Positions 20,253 through 30,994 of a stretch of 64,000 bases of DNA are shown piece after piece (positions within the stretch are counted from its first letter, which is position 1; every line of letters begins with the position of its first letter). The DNA is from Bacillota bacterium (lineage in GTDB: Bacteria; Bacillota; UBA5301; Bu52). Location of the stretch: NCBI GenBank assembly GCA_014896355.1, contig JADBKO010000013.1, forward strand, positions 1-64,000, written 5' to 3'. The notes under the pieces were generated by a model. The model saw only the letters and a list, made by a program, of their open reading frames with translations. It ran no database searches and was not told the origin of the DNA. The position numbers and the translations under genes are program-made.

Positions 20253-20520
20253 TCAGGGAAAAGCACCGGCCGGTCATGATTCACCGAATTGGTCTTTGGC
20301 AGCATCGAACTTCATTGGCATCCTTACCGAGCATTATGGCGGCGCTTTTTCCTTTGTGGTTGGCTCCGGTGCAGGCGGTGGTAATGCCATTGCCGACCGG
20401 CACTTGCCGTATGCGGAAGCGGTGGCCGCTAAGCTCTTAGATGCTGGTCTTAGGGTGGAGTCGATAAACGCAACCAGAAGATAGGCTACAAGATCCGGAG
20501 GCCCAGCTGAAGAAGATACC

Positions 20521-20545
<25 letters not shown>
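20253..20545 (+). pseudogene. Degenerate 3' fragment of a threonyl-tRNA synthetase gene (several frameshifts)
   Basis: Plus-strand pieces in different frames: KHRPVMIHRI / VFGSIE / FIGILTEHYGGAF / PLWLAPVQAVVMP / LPYAEAVAAKLLDAGLRVE / NQKIGYKIR / KKIPYMLVAGD, collinear with [43 protein letters not shown]...EKIGYRIREAQVQQVPYMLVVG of the resident thrS. Confidence 0.85.
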
Positions 20546-22509
<1,964 letters not shown>

Positions 22510-22527
22510 GCTCTGCCTTCCTTTCAC

Positions 22528-22558
22528 AAAAAAATACCCCGTCCGCAAAGGGACGGGG
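22528..22558 (-). terminator. T-box intrinsic terminator upstream of thrS
   Basis: Minus strand CCCCGTCC-CTTTGC-GGACGGGG followed by a T run. Confidence 0.85.
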
Positions 22559-22905
22559 TTGTGCCCGTGGTTCCACCCTTTTGGAAAGCGCCGCTGCGCG
22601 GCCACACGACCCGTGCGACGGGGCAGCTCGTCCTGGCGCCCTACGGCGCTTGGTCGCACTGCCGCAGATGCGCTTTCCACTCTTTTTGATAACGGTGCTG
22701 CTGGATCATGCCAAGCACCGGCTGCCCATACTGCGGCCCTCTCCCCTCGACGTCGGAGATGGCGCCGGTTCCGGGCGCGGCTCCGGGGTGGTTTTCGGGT
22801 GACCCGACCCAGAAGGGCTTGCAGCCTGTGGCCCTTCCTCTCTGTGGGGCGATGGACACCTTACTCGGCCCCATCATGGCTGTTCGCGTGCTCAGGCGCG
22901 ATTTC
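22528..22905 (-). promoter_or_regulatory. T-box leader controlling thrS
   Basis: AGGGTGGAACCACGG (complement of 22565..22579) beside the terminator; GAGAGGAAGGGCC...GGCTGCAAGCCC stem-I-like region; likely specifier ACC. 5' boundary approximate. Confidence 0.85.
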
Positions 22906-23050
22906 ATCGCGCTGAGCGGTGTTTTACGGGTGTTTTAGACCAGTATATCATTTCAGCGCCAGCATGGCAAGACCGCGCAATGTTTGCGAATCGCTGCGAG
23001 CCCGGCGATCTTCGTGGCAACCTCGGCACGTGTTCGCAACACGCGCCTCC

Positions 23051-23653
23051 TCAGCCCAGGCCCTGCACCAGCAGCAACTGAATCAAGCCGATGACAAAGC
23101 CCAACACGGCGCCGAAAACCACGATGAAACGCAGCTCCCTGCTGGCCACGTGGGTCGCCAGGCTTTCCAGGCGCTGGACATCGAACCCTTTGACCTTTTC
23201 TTCCACCATGCGGGACACCGCGTTGCTGCGGTCCAGGGATTCGCGAGCCTGCTCCACGAGCCCGTCCAACATCCGCCCGGTCTCTTGCTGCACCAGCGCC
23301 CCCACGGTGGCCGCCAGCCAATGGCGCCAGGAGGAAGGAATGAAAGCAGGAAGCTGCTGGATGCGGTTCTCCACCTGGCGCTGGACGGCTTCCAACACCA
23401 TCTGGCGTAACTGAGGCTGGCGCAACTGTTGCACAATGTCCTCTGTGGTCAGAAGCTCCTTCTCTACCACTTCGCCCACGGTGCGGGCGATCTCCGCCTG
23501 GTATTTCGGCAGAACCCCTTGAAACGTCCAGCCTAGGAGAGGGATCCGGATGGGATTGCGGGGGACAAAAAGCATCCGGATGGCCACCAGATTTGTGATC
23601 CAGCCTGTGAAAGCCCCCACCACCGGCATGGTCACTGCGGTGGTCCATTCCAT
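23051..23653 (-). CDS. DUF445 family membrane protein
   Basis: MEWTTAVTMPVVGAFTGWITNLVAIRMLFVPRNPIRI...YQAEIARTVGEVVEKELLT; C-terminal TM. Confidence 0.88.
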   Translation of the reverse strand: MEWTTAVTMPVVGAFTGWITNLVAIRMLFVPRNPIRIPLLGWTFQGVLPKYQAEIARTVGEVVEKELLTTEDIVQQLRQPQLRQMVLEAVQRQVENRIQQLPAFIPSSWRHWLAATVGALVQQETGRMLDGLVEQARESLDRSNAVSRMVEEKVKGFDVQRLESLATHVASRELRFIVVFGAVLGFVIGLIQLLLVQGLG

Positions 23654-23654
23654 G

Positions 23655-24554
23655 TCATAAGCCCTTCTTTTCCGGGCTCCTCTGCAGGTCGCTGCGGGAT
23701 TTCTGGCACAGTTCACACCCGGGGCACAAGTAGGCCCGGCTGGCAAAGACCGTGCCTATGGTGGCCGCCGCTGGCGACGTCGGCGGCACATGCAGAATCA
23801 CCCGCTTGGGCGCCACGGATACCAGCAGACTGAGCAAAATGTCCAGAGGTTGCGGAGGAGTGGCGCCTTCTTCCAGTTCCACCCGGATCTCCAGGGGGTC
23901 ACCGTCTTCGTCCAGCACCCGGAAATCCCCGGAGGGGCCCGGCAAAACGTGCAGCAAGGGGAGCCGGGGTTCTTGCAGCTCTAGATAGCGTTGAACCAGC
24001 ACCGCAAAATCGCTGAATTCCTGGCTGGCCACCAGGCTATCGACTGCCGCATCCACACTGGCTTCCCAGCGCCGGTATAGCTCTTTCAACCTGAAACGCA
24101 CAAATCCTTCCAGTGGAAACTCATGCGTTTCTTCCAACAGCCGCAGCAACCGTTCGGACACCGTCTGGGACCACGTGCTGCGGATGTCCGAACCGGCCGG
24201 TAACCCGGCCTCTTCCAGCTCAACCCGGACCCGGTCCAGGACCACGTGGCTTGCCTCAGGCGAAAAATCGCCGTAATGCTGCCTGAGGATCCGGCGGAGA
24301 TAGTGCTCCTGGCAGTTGGCGAACAGGTGCTCCGTCAGTGCGGTGGCAAAGGCCGTCCGGAACTGGCGGCGGGCGTCGGTGCCAGCCAGGGCATACTCAT
24401 TGACCAAGGTGTACTCAAGGAAAACATAGGGGCCGTGTTTCTTCTCACGAATGCTGATCTCCGCCCCGGCCTTGATGACAGGGTCCAGCTTCATGCCCAG
24501 CAGCTGGCGGGCCTGGTCGATGCCCAATTCCAACCCTACTGAAACGTAATCCAT
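23655..24554 (-). CDS. Putative sporulation protein YtxC-like
   Basis: MDYVSVGLELGIDQARQLL...LFANCQEHYLRRILRQHYGDFSPEASHVVLDRV...VRFRLKELYRRWEASVDAAVDSLVASQEFSDFAVLVQRYL; ends with CPGCELCQKS. Confidence 0.75.
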   Translation of the reverse strand: MDYVSVGLELGIDQARQLLGMKLDPVIKAGAEISIREKKHGPYVFLEYTLVNEYALAGTDARRQFRTAFATALTEHLFANCQEHYLRRILRQHYGDFSPEASHVVLDRVRVELEEAGLPAGSDIRSTWSQTVSERLLRLLEETHEFPLEGFVRFRLKELYRRWEASVDAAVDSLVASQEFSDFAVLVQRYLELQEPRLPLLHVLPGPSGDFRVLDEDGDPLEIRVELEEGATPPQPLDILLSLLVSVAPKRVILHVPPTSPAAATIGTVFASRAYLCPGCELCQKSRSDLQRSPEKKGL

Positions 24555-24678
24555 GGACCACCCCTCCTTTCCGCAGTAGTATATGAGGGCCGAAAAACCC
24601 GTATACTGCGCCACTTTGCCTGTTTCCCCAGGCCATGCCGGAGAAAAAAAGAGGCAGTCCCGAAAAGGACTGCCCTTC

Positions 24679-24755
24679 TGGTGGGGCTGATGCGAATCGA
24701 ACGCATGACCTCCACGATGTCAACGTGGCACTCTAACCATCTGAGCTACAGCCCC
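24679..24755 (-). tRNA. tRNA-Val(GAC)
   Basis: GGGGCTGTAGCTCAGATGGTTAGAGTGCCACGTTGACATCGTGG...CAGCCCCACCA; CCA encoded. Confidence 0.96.
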
Positions 24756-24844
24756 GCGGCCTTCGCCTGCCTGCCTTGTGCCTACCCCCGCCTGCGGACT
24801 CGCCGGTCCACGCTGCCGGACGATCTTTTTCCCTGCGCGCCGTA

Positions 24845-24934
24845 TGGTGCGAGAGGTGGGACTCGAACCCACACGGGGTGATTGGCCCCAGCGGATTTTA
24901 AGTCCGCTATGTCTACCGCTTCCATCACTCTCGC
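24845..24934 (-). tRNA. tRNA-Leu(TAA)
   Basis: GCGAGAGTGATGGAAGCGGTAGACATAGCGGACTTAAAATCCGCTGGGG...CTCTCGCACCA; long variable arm. Confidence 0.95.
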
Positions 24935-24946
24935 AGGGCAAAAAGA

Positions 24947-25020
24947 TGGAGGCGGCACCCGGACTCGAACCGGGGGTGGAGGTTTTGCAGACCTCTGCCT
25001 TACCGCTTGGCTATGCCGCC
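24947..25020 (-). tRNA. tRNA-Cys(GCA)
   Basis: GGCGGCATAGCCAAGCGGTAAGGCAGAGGTCTGCAAAACCTC...TGCCGCCTCCA. Confidence 0.96.
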
Positions 25021-25023
25021 ACC

Positions 25024-25098
25024 TGGAGCGGAAGACGGGATTCGAACCCGCGACCCTCGCCATGGCAAGGCGATGCTCTACCGCTGAGCCACTTCCGC
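25024..25098 (-). tRNA. tRNA-Gly(GCC)
   Basis: GCGGAAGTGGCTCAGCGGTAGAGCATCGCCTTGCCATGGCGAGGG...CTTCCGCTCCA. Confidence 0.96.
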
Positions 25099-25101
25099 GC
25101 G

Positions 25102-25177
25102 TGGTGCCCAGAGGCGGAATCGAACCACCGACACGGGGATTTTCAGTCCCCTGCTCTACCAACTGAGCTATCTGGGC
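25102..25177 (-). tRNA. tRNA-Phe(GAA)
   Basis: GCCCAGATAGCTCAGTTGGTAGAGCAGGGGACTGAAAATCCCC...TCTGGGCACCA. Confidence 0.96.
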
Positions 25178-25194
25178 CCATTCTGTTTCGAAGC

Positions 25195-25269
25195 TGGTGG
25201 GCGAAGGCGGTTTCGAACCACCGACCCCCTGCTTGTAAGGCAGGTGCTCTCCCACTGAGCTATTCGCCC
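25195..25269 (-). tRNA. tRNA-Val(TAC)
   Basis: GGGCGAATAGCTCAGTGGGAGAGCACCTGCCTTACAAGCAGGGGG...TTCGCCCACCA. Confidence 0.95.
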
Positions 25270-25451
25270 GAAACGGACCGCCTGCCGGCACCCGGCTGCA
25301 AAGAAGATTCTGGCTGCCGGACCCTGCACAGCCCCGGCTGTTCTGCGGCGCTGCACACCGTTAATATAGCGCAAATCCGGCGGCCCGTCAATGCCTTTCA
25401 CGAATTCGCCTGGACGGGGATAAGCCCTGAGCCTGGCGGCCAGCCTGCGTC

Positions 25452-25943
25452 TCAGCTCACCTGCGCCTCCGGCGGATTGATCGCCAGGATCTCGTAGAGG
25501 ATGGCTCCCGCCGGGGCCCGAACGCTGACCCGTTCCCCCGGTTTCTTTCCCAGGATGGCTTTGGCCACCGGGGCGTGGCAGGAGATACGATTCGCCAAGG
25601 GATCTGCCTCGCCCGCCCCAACGATCGTATATTCCAGAATCTCTCCGGTTTCCACATCCCGCAGATGGACCCGTGAACCTACGGTGATGATATCGGGCGC
25701 CGTGCCCTTGGCCACCACCCGGCCGTTGCGCAAAAGGAACTCCAAGGTCCGGATGCGGCCTTCCACGAAGGCCTGTTCACGTTTGGCAGTCTCGTATTCC
25801 GGGTTCTCCCAGGCATCGCCAAAGCTGAGAGCCTCGCGGATCTTGTCCGCCACCTCTTTGCGCCGGACTTGCCGCAGTTCCTCCAGCTCGGCCTCCAGCT
25901 TTTTCCGCCCATCCTCGGTGAGAATGACTTCACTTTCCGCCAT
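25452..25943 (-). CDS. greA: Transcription elongation factor GreA
   Basis: VILTEDGRKKLEAELEELRQVRRKEVADKIREALSFGDAWENPEYETAKREQAFVEGRI; ATG at 25943. Confidence 0.95.
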   Translation of the reverse strand: MAESEVILTEDGRKKLEAELEELRQVRRKEVADKIREALSFGDAWENPEYETAKREQAFVEGRIRTLEFLLRNGRVVAKGTAPDIITVGSRVHLRDVETGEILEYTIVGAGEADPLANRISCHAPVAKAILGKKPGERVSVRAPAGAILYEILAINPPEAQVS

Positions 25944-26165
25944 TTTCCCCACCTCATCCTCCAGTCTGGACGTGGGCCACTCCACACCATGGCCCTGGAA
26001 AGCCGCCCCGGACCACACCGGCGGTATCCCGCCCTGGCCCGGCCAGGCAATACCGTTGCGGCCCGTGGGAAACTCCTGTCCCGCGGGCGTCACTGCGGCG
26101 GGATTGGACCGAAACACGGCTAGCAAAGGTTGCCCGTTCTATGCTGGAAATGATTTCACGACGAC

Positions 26166-27443
26166 TTAGAATCTATAGATCCTTTCGCGAAACTCCCGCC
26201 GTTTCCTGCTGGCCTCCTGTCCCCATTCGCTGGCTGGGACCACCACCCCAGGGCCCATACGCTCCTGCAGCCGTGCCACAGCTTCCTCCACCTTGCGCCA
26301 CCGTGGGGCTGCGGCGGAATCCCCGCCGGCGGCGGAACCGGCTGCTGCGAAAAGCGACAACTGCCTCGGTTCCCCTGCCCTGGAATCGTCGCCCCGGCCG
26401 GCGTCTGCCGGCCGCAGGCCTTCCGCACTGACGCCGATAAGACGCAGCGGCCTGCCCTGCCAGCCGCTTTGTTCAAACAACGCCTGTGCAGTCCGGCAAA
26501 TCTCCCGGCCCACATCTGTCGGGTGAGGGAGCGTGCACTGGCGGGTGATGGTATGGAAGGCACTGTCCCGCAGTTTAATGGTGACCACTGACGCCAAACA
26601 CCCCGCCCGGCGCAGGCGGCGGGCCACATCGTCGCTTTGAGCCCGCCAAACCGCATAGAGCTCCCGGCAGTCTCGTATATCGGAGGCAAAGGTCTCCTCG
26701 CGCCCGATGGACTTCACTCTGTCGGTGGTCTCCACAGGACGGGAGTCCAGTCCCCGCGCAGCCCGCCAAAGCTCTTCCCCCTGCCGCACTCCGAATTCGC
26801 GCTGCAAACGCGACAAAGGCCAGCTCTGCAGATCGCTTACCGTCTGGACCCCCACTGCCGCCAGCCGCCGGGCTGTAACCTTGCCGATGCCCCACAGCCT
26901 TCCCACCGGCAAGGGGGCCAGAAATGCCTCCGCCTGCCCTGGTTCCACCACCACCAGGCCGTCGGGCTTGTGCAGGTCGGAGGCGACCTTGGCCAGCAGC
27001 TTGTTGGGCGCCACCCCTACGGAGGCCGTGAGGCTCAACTCCTGCCGAATGGCCTGCTTAATGGCCCGCGCAATGTCCGCCGGACTGCCGAACAGCCGCT
27101 GGGAACCGGTGACGTCCAGGTACGCCTCATCCAGAGCGAGCCTCTCCACCAAAGGCGTGAAGCGGAGCAATATGGCCTCCAGCTGATTTGAAACCCGCCG
27201 ATAACGGCCCATGTCCACCGGCAGGAAAACCGCCTGCGGGCAGAGGCGCCGGGCCTGGGCCAAGGGCATGGCGGAGTGGATCCCGAAGGCCCGGGCTTCG
27301 TAGGATGCGGTGGAAACCACGCCGCGGCTGCGGGGATCTCCGCCGACCACCACCGGCTTTCCACGCAGCTCCGGCCGGTCCCGCTGCTCCACGGAGGCGT
27401 AGAATGCGTCCATATCCACGTGGAGAATCCAGCGCTCCGCCAT
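26166..27443 (-). CDS. dinB: DNA polymerase IV (Y-family)
   Basis: ILHVDMDAFYASVEQRDRPELRGKPVVVGG; ALDEAYLDVTGSQRLFG; GVAPNKLLAKVASDLHKPDGL. Confidence 0.95.
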   Translation of the reverse strand: MAERWILHVDMDAFYASVEQRDRPELRGKPVVVGGDPRSRGVVSTASYEARAFGIHSAMPLAQARRLCPQAVFLPVDMGRYRRVSNQLEAILLRFTPLVERLALDEAYLDVTGSQRLFGSPADIARAIKQAIRQELSLTASVGVAPNKLLAKVASDLHKPDGLVVVEPGQAEAFLAPLPVGRLWGIGKVTARRLAAVGVQTVSDLQSWPLSRLQREFGVRQGEELWRAARGLDSRPVETTDRVKSIGREETFASDIRDCRELYAVWRAQSDDVARRLRRAGCLASVVTIKLRDSAFHTITRQCTLPHPTDVGREICRTAQALFEQSGWQGRPLRLIGVSAEGLRPADAGRGDDSRAGEPRQLSLFAAAGSAAGGDSAAAPRWRKVEEAVARLQERMGPGVVVPASEWGQEASRKRREFRERIYRF

Positions 27444-27491
27444 GGGTCCTCCCCCACCGTTCTTTCCCTTCTATTTTAGCACGAGCCCAGC

Positions 27492-27498
27492 CATACTA
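27492..27498 (+). promoter_or_regulatory. Sigma-G-like -10 element (CATACTA) upstream of ku
   Basis: Exact match to CATNNTA; 51 nt upstream of the TTG start. The -35 match is weak. Confidence 0.35.
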
Positions 27499-27548
27499 CA
27501 CCTGATACTGCACCTGAAAGCAGCCAGGGGCGTCCGGAGGCGATCCTT

Positions 27549-28478
27549 TTGCGACCGGTCTGGAAGGGGGCTCTCAGTTTCGGTCTGGTTCATATCCCCG
27601 TGCGGATGTACGCGGCCACGGAAAAGCGGGACGTGGCCTTTCGCTACCTGCACCGGGTATGCGGCGCACCCATCCGCTACGAGAAGGTCTGCCCAGTCTG
27701 CCACCGCACGGTGGAAGACGAGGAGCTGGCCTTGGGCTACGAGTACGAAAAAGGCCGTTACGTGCTTTTCGACGCAGAGGAGCTTTCGGATTTGGTACCC
27801 GATGCCACGCGTACCATCGACATCCAGAACTTCGTGCGGCTGGACGAGGTGGATCCCATCTATTTCAACCGCTCCTATTACCTGGAGCCCGATGCCGGCG
27901 GCCAGAAGCCGTTCGCACTTTTGCGCCTGGCCATGCGCGAAACGGGGAAAGTGGCGGTGGCCCGCCTGTTGATGCGCCGCAAGACCCATCTCGTTCTGGT
28001 GCGCACGCGGGGCAGAGCCCTGCTCGTGGAGACCCTGTTCGATGCTGACGAGATCCGTGACCCCGAGGCGCTCAGCGGCTTGCCGGCGCCGGATGAAGAA
28101 TGGCTGCAAAGGCCCGTCGGTCCGCCGGAACAGCCCGCAGAGCCGCGGCTCACCGCGCAAGGCGGAGCAGGCGTACCGTTGGACGGCGCCCGCATCAGCG
28201 GCGCAGAACGGTCCATGGCTCAGGAGCTCATCGAGCACCTGACCGTCCCCTGGGACCCCCGGCGCTATCCGGACGTCCAGCGCTCACAGCTGAACGAACG
28301 GATCGCGGCCAAAATCGCCGGACGGCCGGCGGCCGAGCCCGCTCCGCGCCCGGCTGCCCAGGTCATCGATCTGGTCTCGGCCCTGGAGGCCAGCCTGAAC
28401 AAAGTCCAGGCGGGACAAGGTCAAAGCCTGGGTGGACGGCACGCAGCCCCGGCCCAAGAAGGGGGCGGAGGCCTGTGA
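27549..28478 (+). CDS. ku: NHEJ DNA end-binding protein Ku (TTG start)
   Basis: RPVWKGALSFGLVHIPVRMYAATEKRDVAFRYLHRVCGAPIRYEKVCPVC; Ku core fold motifs. Confidence 0.95.
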   Translation: MRPVWKGALSFGLVHIPVRMYAATEKRDVAFRYLHRVCGAPIRYEKVCPVCHRTVEDEELALGYEYEKGRYVLFDAEELSDLVPDATRTIDIQNFVRLDEVDPIYFNRSYYLEPDAGGQKPFALLRLAMRETGKVAVARLLMRRKTHLVLVRTRGRALLVETLFDADEIRDPEALSGLPAPDEEWLQRPVGPPEQPAEPRLTAQGGAGVPLDGARISGAERSMAQELIEHLTVPWDPRRYPDVQRSQLNERIAAKIAGRPAAEPAPRPAAQVIDLVSALEASLNKVQAGQGQSLGGRHAAPAQEGGGGL

Positions 28479-29536
28479 GCCGGGCGGAGGACGGCTCCGG
28501 CCTGCCGGGCCTGCCGGCTTTCATTCGGCCGATGTTGGCCGAGACGGCTCCCTACCCCCCCAGCGGGCCACAGTGGGAATTCGAGGTGAAATGGGATGGG
28601 TTCCGCTGTCTGGCGTTCGTCTCCGATCATACCCGGCTGCAGTCGCGCAGCGGCCGTGACCTGACGCCCAGGGTTCCCGAGCTGGGTGACCTGAGCCGGA
28701 TCCTGCCAGCCCCGGCCCGGCCGCTGGTCCTGGATGGGGAGCTGGTAGCCTTTTCTGCCGGTACCGGGCAACCGGACTTCAGCTTGCTCTCCCGCCGCAT
28801 GGCAGGATGCGGCCGCCGCAGCGCCACCGTGTCCCAATCTGCGGCGCCTCCGGCGGCGCCGCTGGCCTTCGTAGCCTTCGACCTGCTTTACCTGGCGGGG
28901 AGGTCTTTGATGCAGGAACCCCTTCAGAACCGCCGCCAATTGCTGGGGGACCTCCTATCGCCGGTGCAAACAGGCGAAGTTTCCGCCGGCGCCTTGGCGT
29001 ATTCGCCCTCCTTACCCGGCAACGGACCGGAGCTGGCAGCTGCCGTTTTCGAACGCGGGTTGGAGGGCCTTATGGCAAAAGACCAGGGCAGCCCGTACTT
29101 GCCGGGAATGCGCAGCCGCCACTGGCTCAAGGTGAAAAAGCCCGAGGAGCAGCGCCTGTACATCGGTGGCTACTGGGAACGGGGCAGCGAGGCCGTTTCC
29201 CTCCTGGTGGGCAGCAAACAACCCGGCGCAGGGGAGCTCCAGCTGTGGGGCGCTGTTGGGAGCGGAATCTCAGCGGCGGAGGGCCGCCGCCTGGACACCC
29301 TTTTGCGGCCTCTGGAGACGCAAGCCTGCCTGTTTCAGGGCGGTGCCGGGCGTGTGCTGAACGCCTTGCGCCACGGCTGGCCCGCCCATCCTTCAGAGGC
29401 AGACGCGCAACCCGGCCGGACCCTCCGTTGGGTGCGCCCCCTGCTCAGCTGCCGGGTGGCTTTCTTGGAAAGGACCGAGTCCGGCCTCCTCCGGCATCCG
29501 GTCTACCGCGGCGGCCTGGCCCGCCAGGAACCATGA
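28475..29536 (+). CDS. ligD: LigD-type ATP-dependent DNA ligase (stand-alone)
   Basis: EFEVKWDGFRCLAFVSD (ligase motif I), LVLDGELVAF, HWLKVKK (motif V); GTG start overlaps the ku stop (GTGA). Confidence 0.9.
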   Translation: MSRAEDGSGLPGLPAFIRPMLAETAPYPPSGPQWEFEVKWDGFRCLAFVSDHTRLQSRSGRDLTPRVPELGDLSRILPAPARPLVLDGELVAFSAGTGQPDFSLLSRRMAGCGRRSATVSQSAAPPAAPLAFVAFDLLYLAGRSLMQEPLQNRRQLLGDLLSPVQTGEVSAGALAYSPSLPGNGPELAAAVFERGLEGLMAKDQGSPYLPGMRSRHWLKVKKPEEQRLYIGGYWERGSEAVSLLVGSKQPGAGELQLWGAVGSGISAAEGRRLDTLLRPLETQACLFQGGAGRVLNALRHGWPAHPSEADAQPGRTLRWVRPLLSCRVAFLERTESGLLRHPVYRGGLARQEP

Positions 29537-30471
29537 ACCCGGCCGGCCCTGGTGTGGACCAGACCGTCTGGACCCGAGTGGACGGCCGGGACTTCCCGGT
29601 CAGCAATCTGCAGAAGCTGTTTTGGCCAGAGGAGGGGTACAGCAAAGCCCACCTTCTGCAATACTACCTGGCAGCCGGATCCACCATGGTCCAATACCTG
29701 GCGCGTCGTCCCTTGACGGTGGTCCGATACCCGGACGGGATCCACGGCGGCTCTTTCTTCCAGAAGAACTGCCCAGAAAACGCTCCAGATTGGATCGCCA
29801 CCTTGAAGATTCCCCGTGCCGAGCCGGGAGAATCCCCCATCCGCTACTGTCTGGCCAACGAACGGGCGGCCATCCTCTGGCTGGCCAATCAAGGAGCCAT
29901 CGAATTCCACCCTTGGCCCTCCAGGCAAGGAACCTTGGCATTCCCCGATTGGGCAATATTTGACCTGGACCCGGCGGAACCTGCCACTTTTCAGGACGCC
30001 GTGCAAGCGGCCTTCTGGGTGCGGCAAGCCCTGGATATCCTGGGATTACGGGGCTATCCCAAAACCTCCGGCGCCACCGGCATCCACGTCTATGTGCCGG
30101 TGTACCCGGAACTGACCTATTCCCAGATCACGCGTTTCGTGCACGCGGTGGCCCGCCAGATCCAGGCCGCGTTTCCGGACCGGATCACGTTGGAGCGGCC
30201 CGTGGCGCGGCGCAAAGGCAAAGTCTACATCGACTACCTCCAGAATGCCCCCGGCAAGACCATTGCGGCGCCTTACACGGTCCGCCCCCTCCCGGGAGCG
30301 CCAGTTTCCACGCCTGTCACCTGGCAGGAGCTGGCCCGAGGCCTTCTCCCCACACAGTTCAACATCCTCACGGTCCCACAGCGCCTGCAGCAAGGGGTGG
30401 ATCCGTTCCGGCCTGTGCTGAACGAGCCCCAGTCTCTGCTGCCTTTCCGCAAGTTGTGGCAGCAAGAGTAG
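29533..30471 (+). CDS. LigD-type primase/polymerase (stand-alone)
   Basis: SNLQKLFWPEEGYSKAHLLQYY, RYPDGIHGGSFFQKNCPENAPDW, AIFDLDPAE, KTSGATGIHVYVPV; ATGA overlap with ligase. Confidence 0.93.
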   Translation: MNPAGPGVDQTVWTRVDGRDFPVSNLQKLFWPEEGYSKAHLLQYYLAAGSTMVQYLARRPLTVVRYPDGIHGGSFFQKNCPENAPDWIATLKIPRAEPGESPIRYCLANERAAILWLANQGAIEFHPWPSRQGTLAFPDWAIFDLDPAEPATFQDAVQAAFWVRQALDILGLRGYPKTSGATGIHVYVPVYPELTYSQITRFVHAVARQIQAAFPDRITLERPVARRKGKVYIDYLQNAPGKTIAAPYTVRPLPGAPVSTPVTWQELARGLLPTQFNILTVPQRLQQGVDPFRPVLNEPQSLLPFRKLWQQE

Positions 30472-30480
30472 AAACTATCA

Positions 30481-30511
30481 GGATACCCGCCGGGCTTCGG
30501 CGCGCATCTTA
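30481..30511 (+). promoter_or_regulatory. Sigma-G-like promoter upstream of the SASP gene
   Basis: GGATAC-18 nt-CATCTTA, fitting GNATA(R)/CATNNTA. Confidence 0.45.
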
Positions 30512-30532
30512 AGCGTGCGGAGGTGATGAGAC

Positions 30533-30847
30533 ATGGCCAAGGGCGCCGATACCACCAATAAGCCGTTGATCTTCCAGGCGGGCAATGCCCTCAACAAGTT
30601 TAAGTACGAAGTGGCCCAGGAGCTGGGACTGGACCAGAACAAGGTCCAAAGCGGGTACTGGGGTGACCTGCCAGCCCGGGAATGCGGGGCCGTAGGCGGA
30701 CATATGGTACGCCGGATGATCGCCGCTGCGGAGCAGGCCCTCATTCAGCAGGCTGCAGCCAACGTCAGCGCCGGCTTCCAGCAGGCCCTGCAGCAGCCGG
30801 TGAACCCCAACCCCAATCAGAACCAGGACCAGACGCCTGCTCAGTGA
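30533..30847 (+). CDS. Alpha/beta-type small acid-soluble spore protein
   Basis: FKYEVAQELGLDQNKVQSGYWGDLPARECGAVGGHMVRRMIAAAEQAL; SD GGAGGTGAT. Confidence 0.93.
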   Translation: MAKGADTTNKPLIFQAGNALNKFKYEVAQELGLDQNKVQSGYWGDLPARECGAVGGHMVRRMIAAAEQALIQQAAANVSAGFQQALQQPVNPNPNQNQDQTPAQ

Positions 30848-30994
30848 GGAGGGGCCGGGCGGCGGAGGCAACAGCCTGAAACACCACAACGTCGGCAACC
30901 TGCGGCGGTTCGCCGTCCCGCCCCACCCGTGCAGCACCCGCCGCAGGCCCGCCTTCCGCCGCGTTTATGCCCGGCGTGCCCAAGCATGGTGCGT

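Noticed and set aside
24679-25269. tRNA cluster considered as an attachment site for an integrated element
   Set aside because: No integrase, direct repeats or tRNA 3'-end duplications seen nearby; flanked by ordinary core genes.
24778-25497. ORFs (239, 169, 94 aa) across the tRNA cluster
   Set aside because: Translations of tRNA genes (e.g. GLEPTRG, TGFEPATLA are tRNA-derived artefacts).
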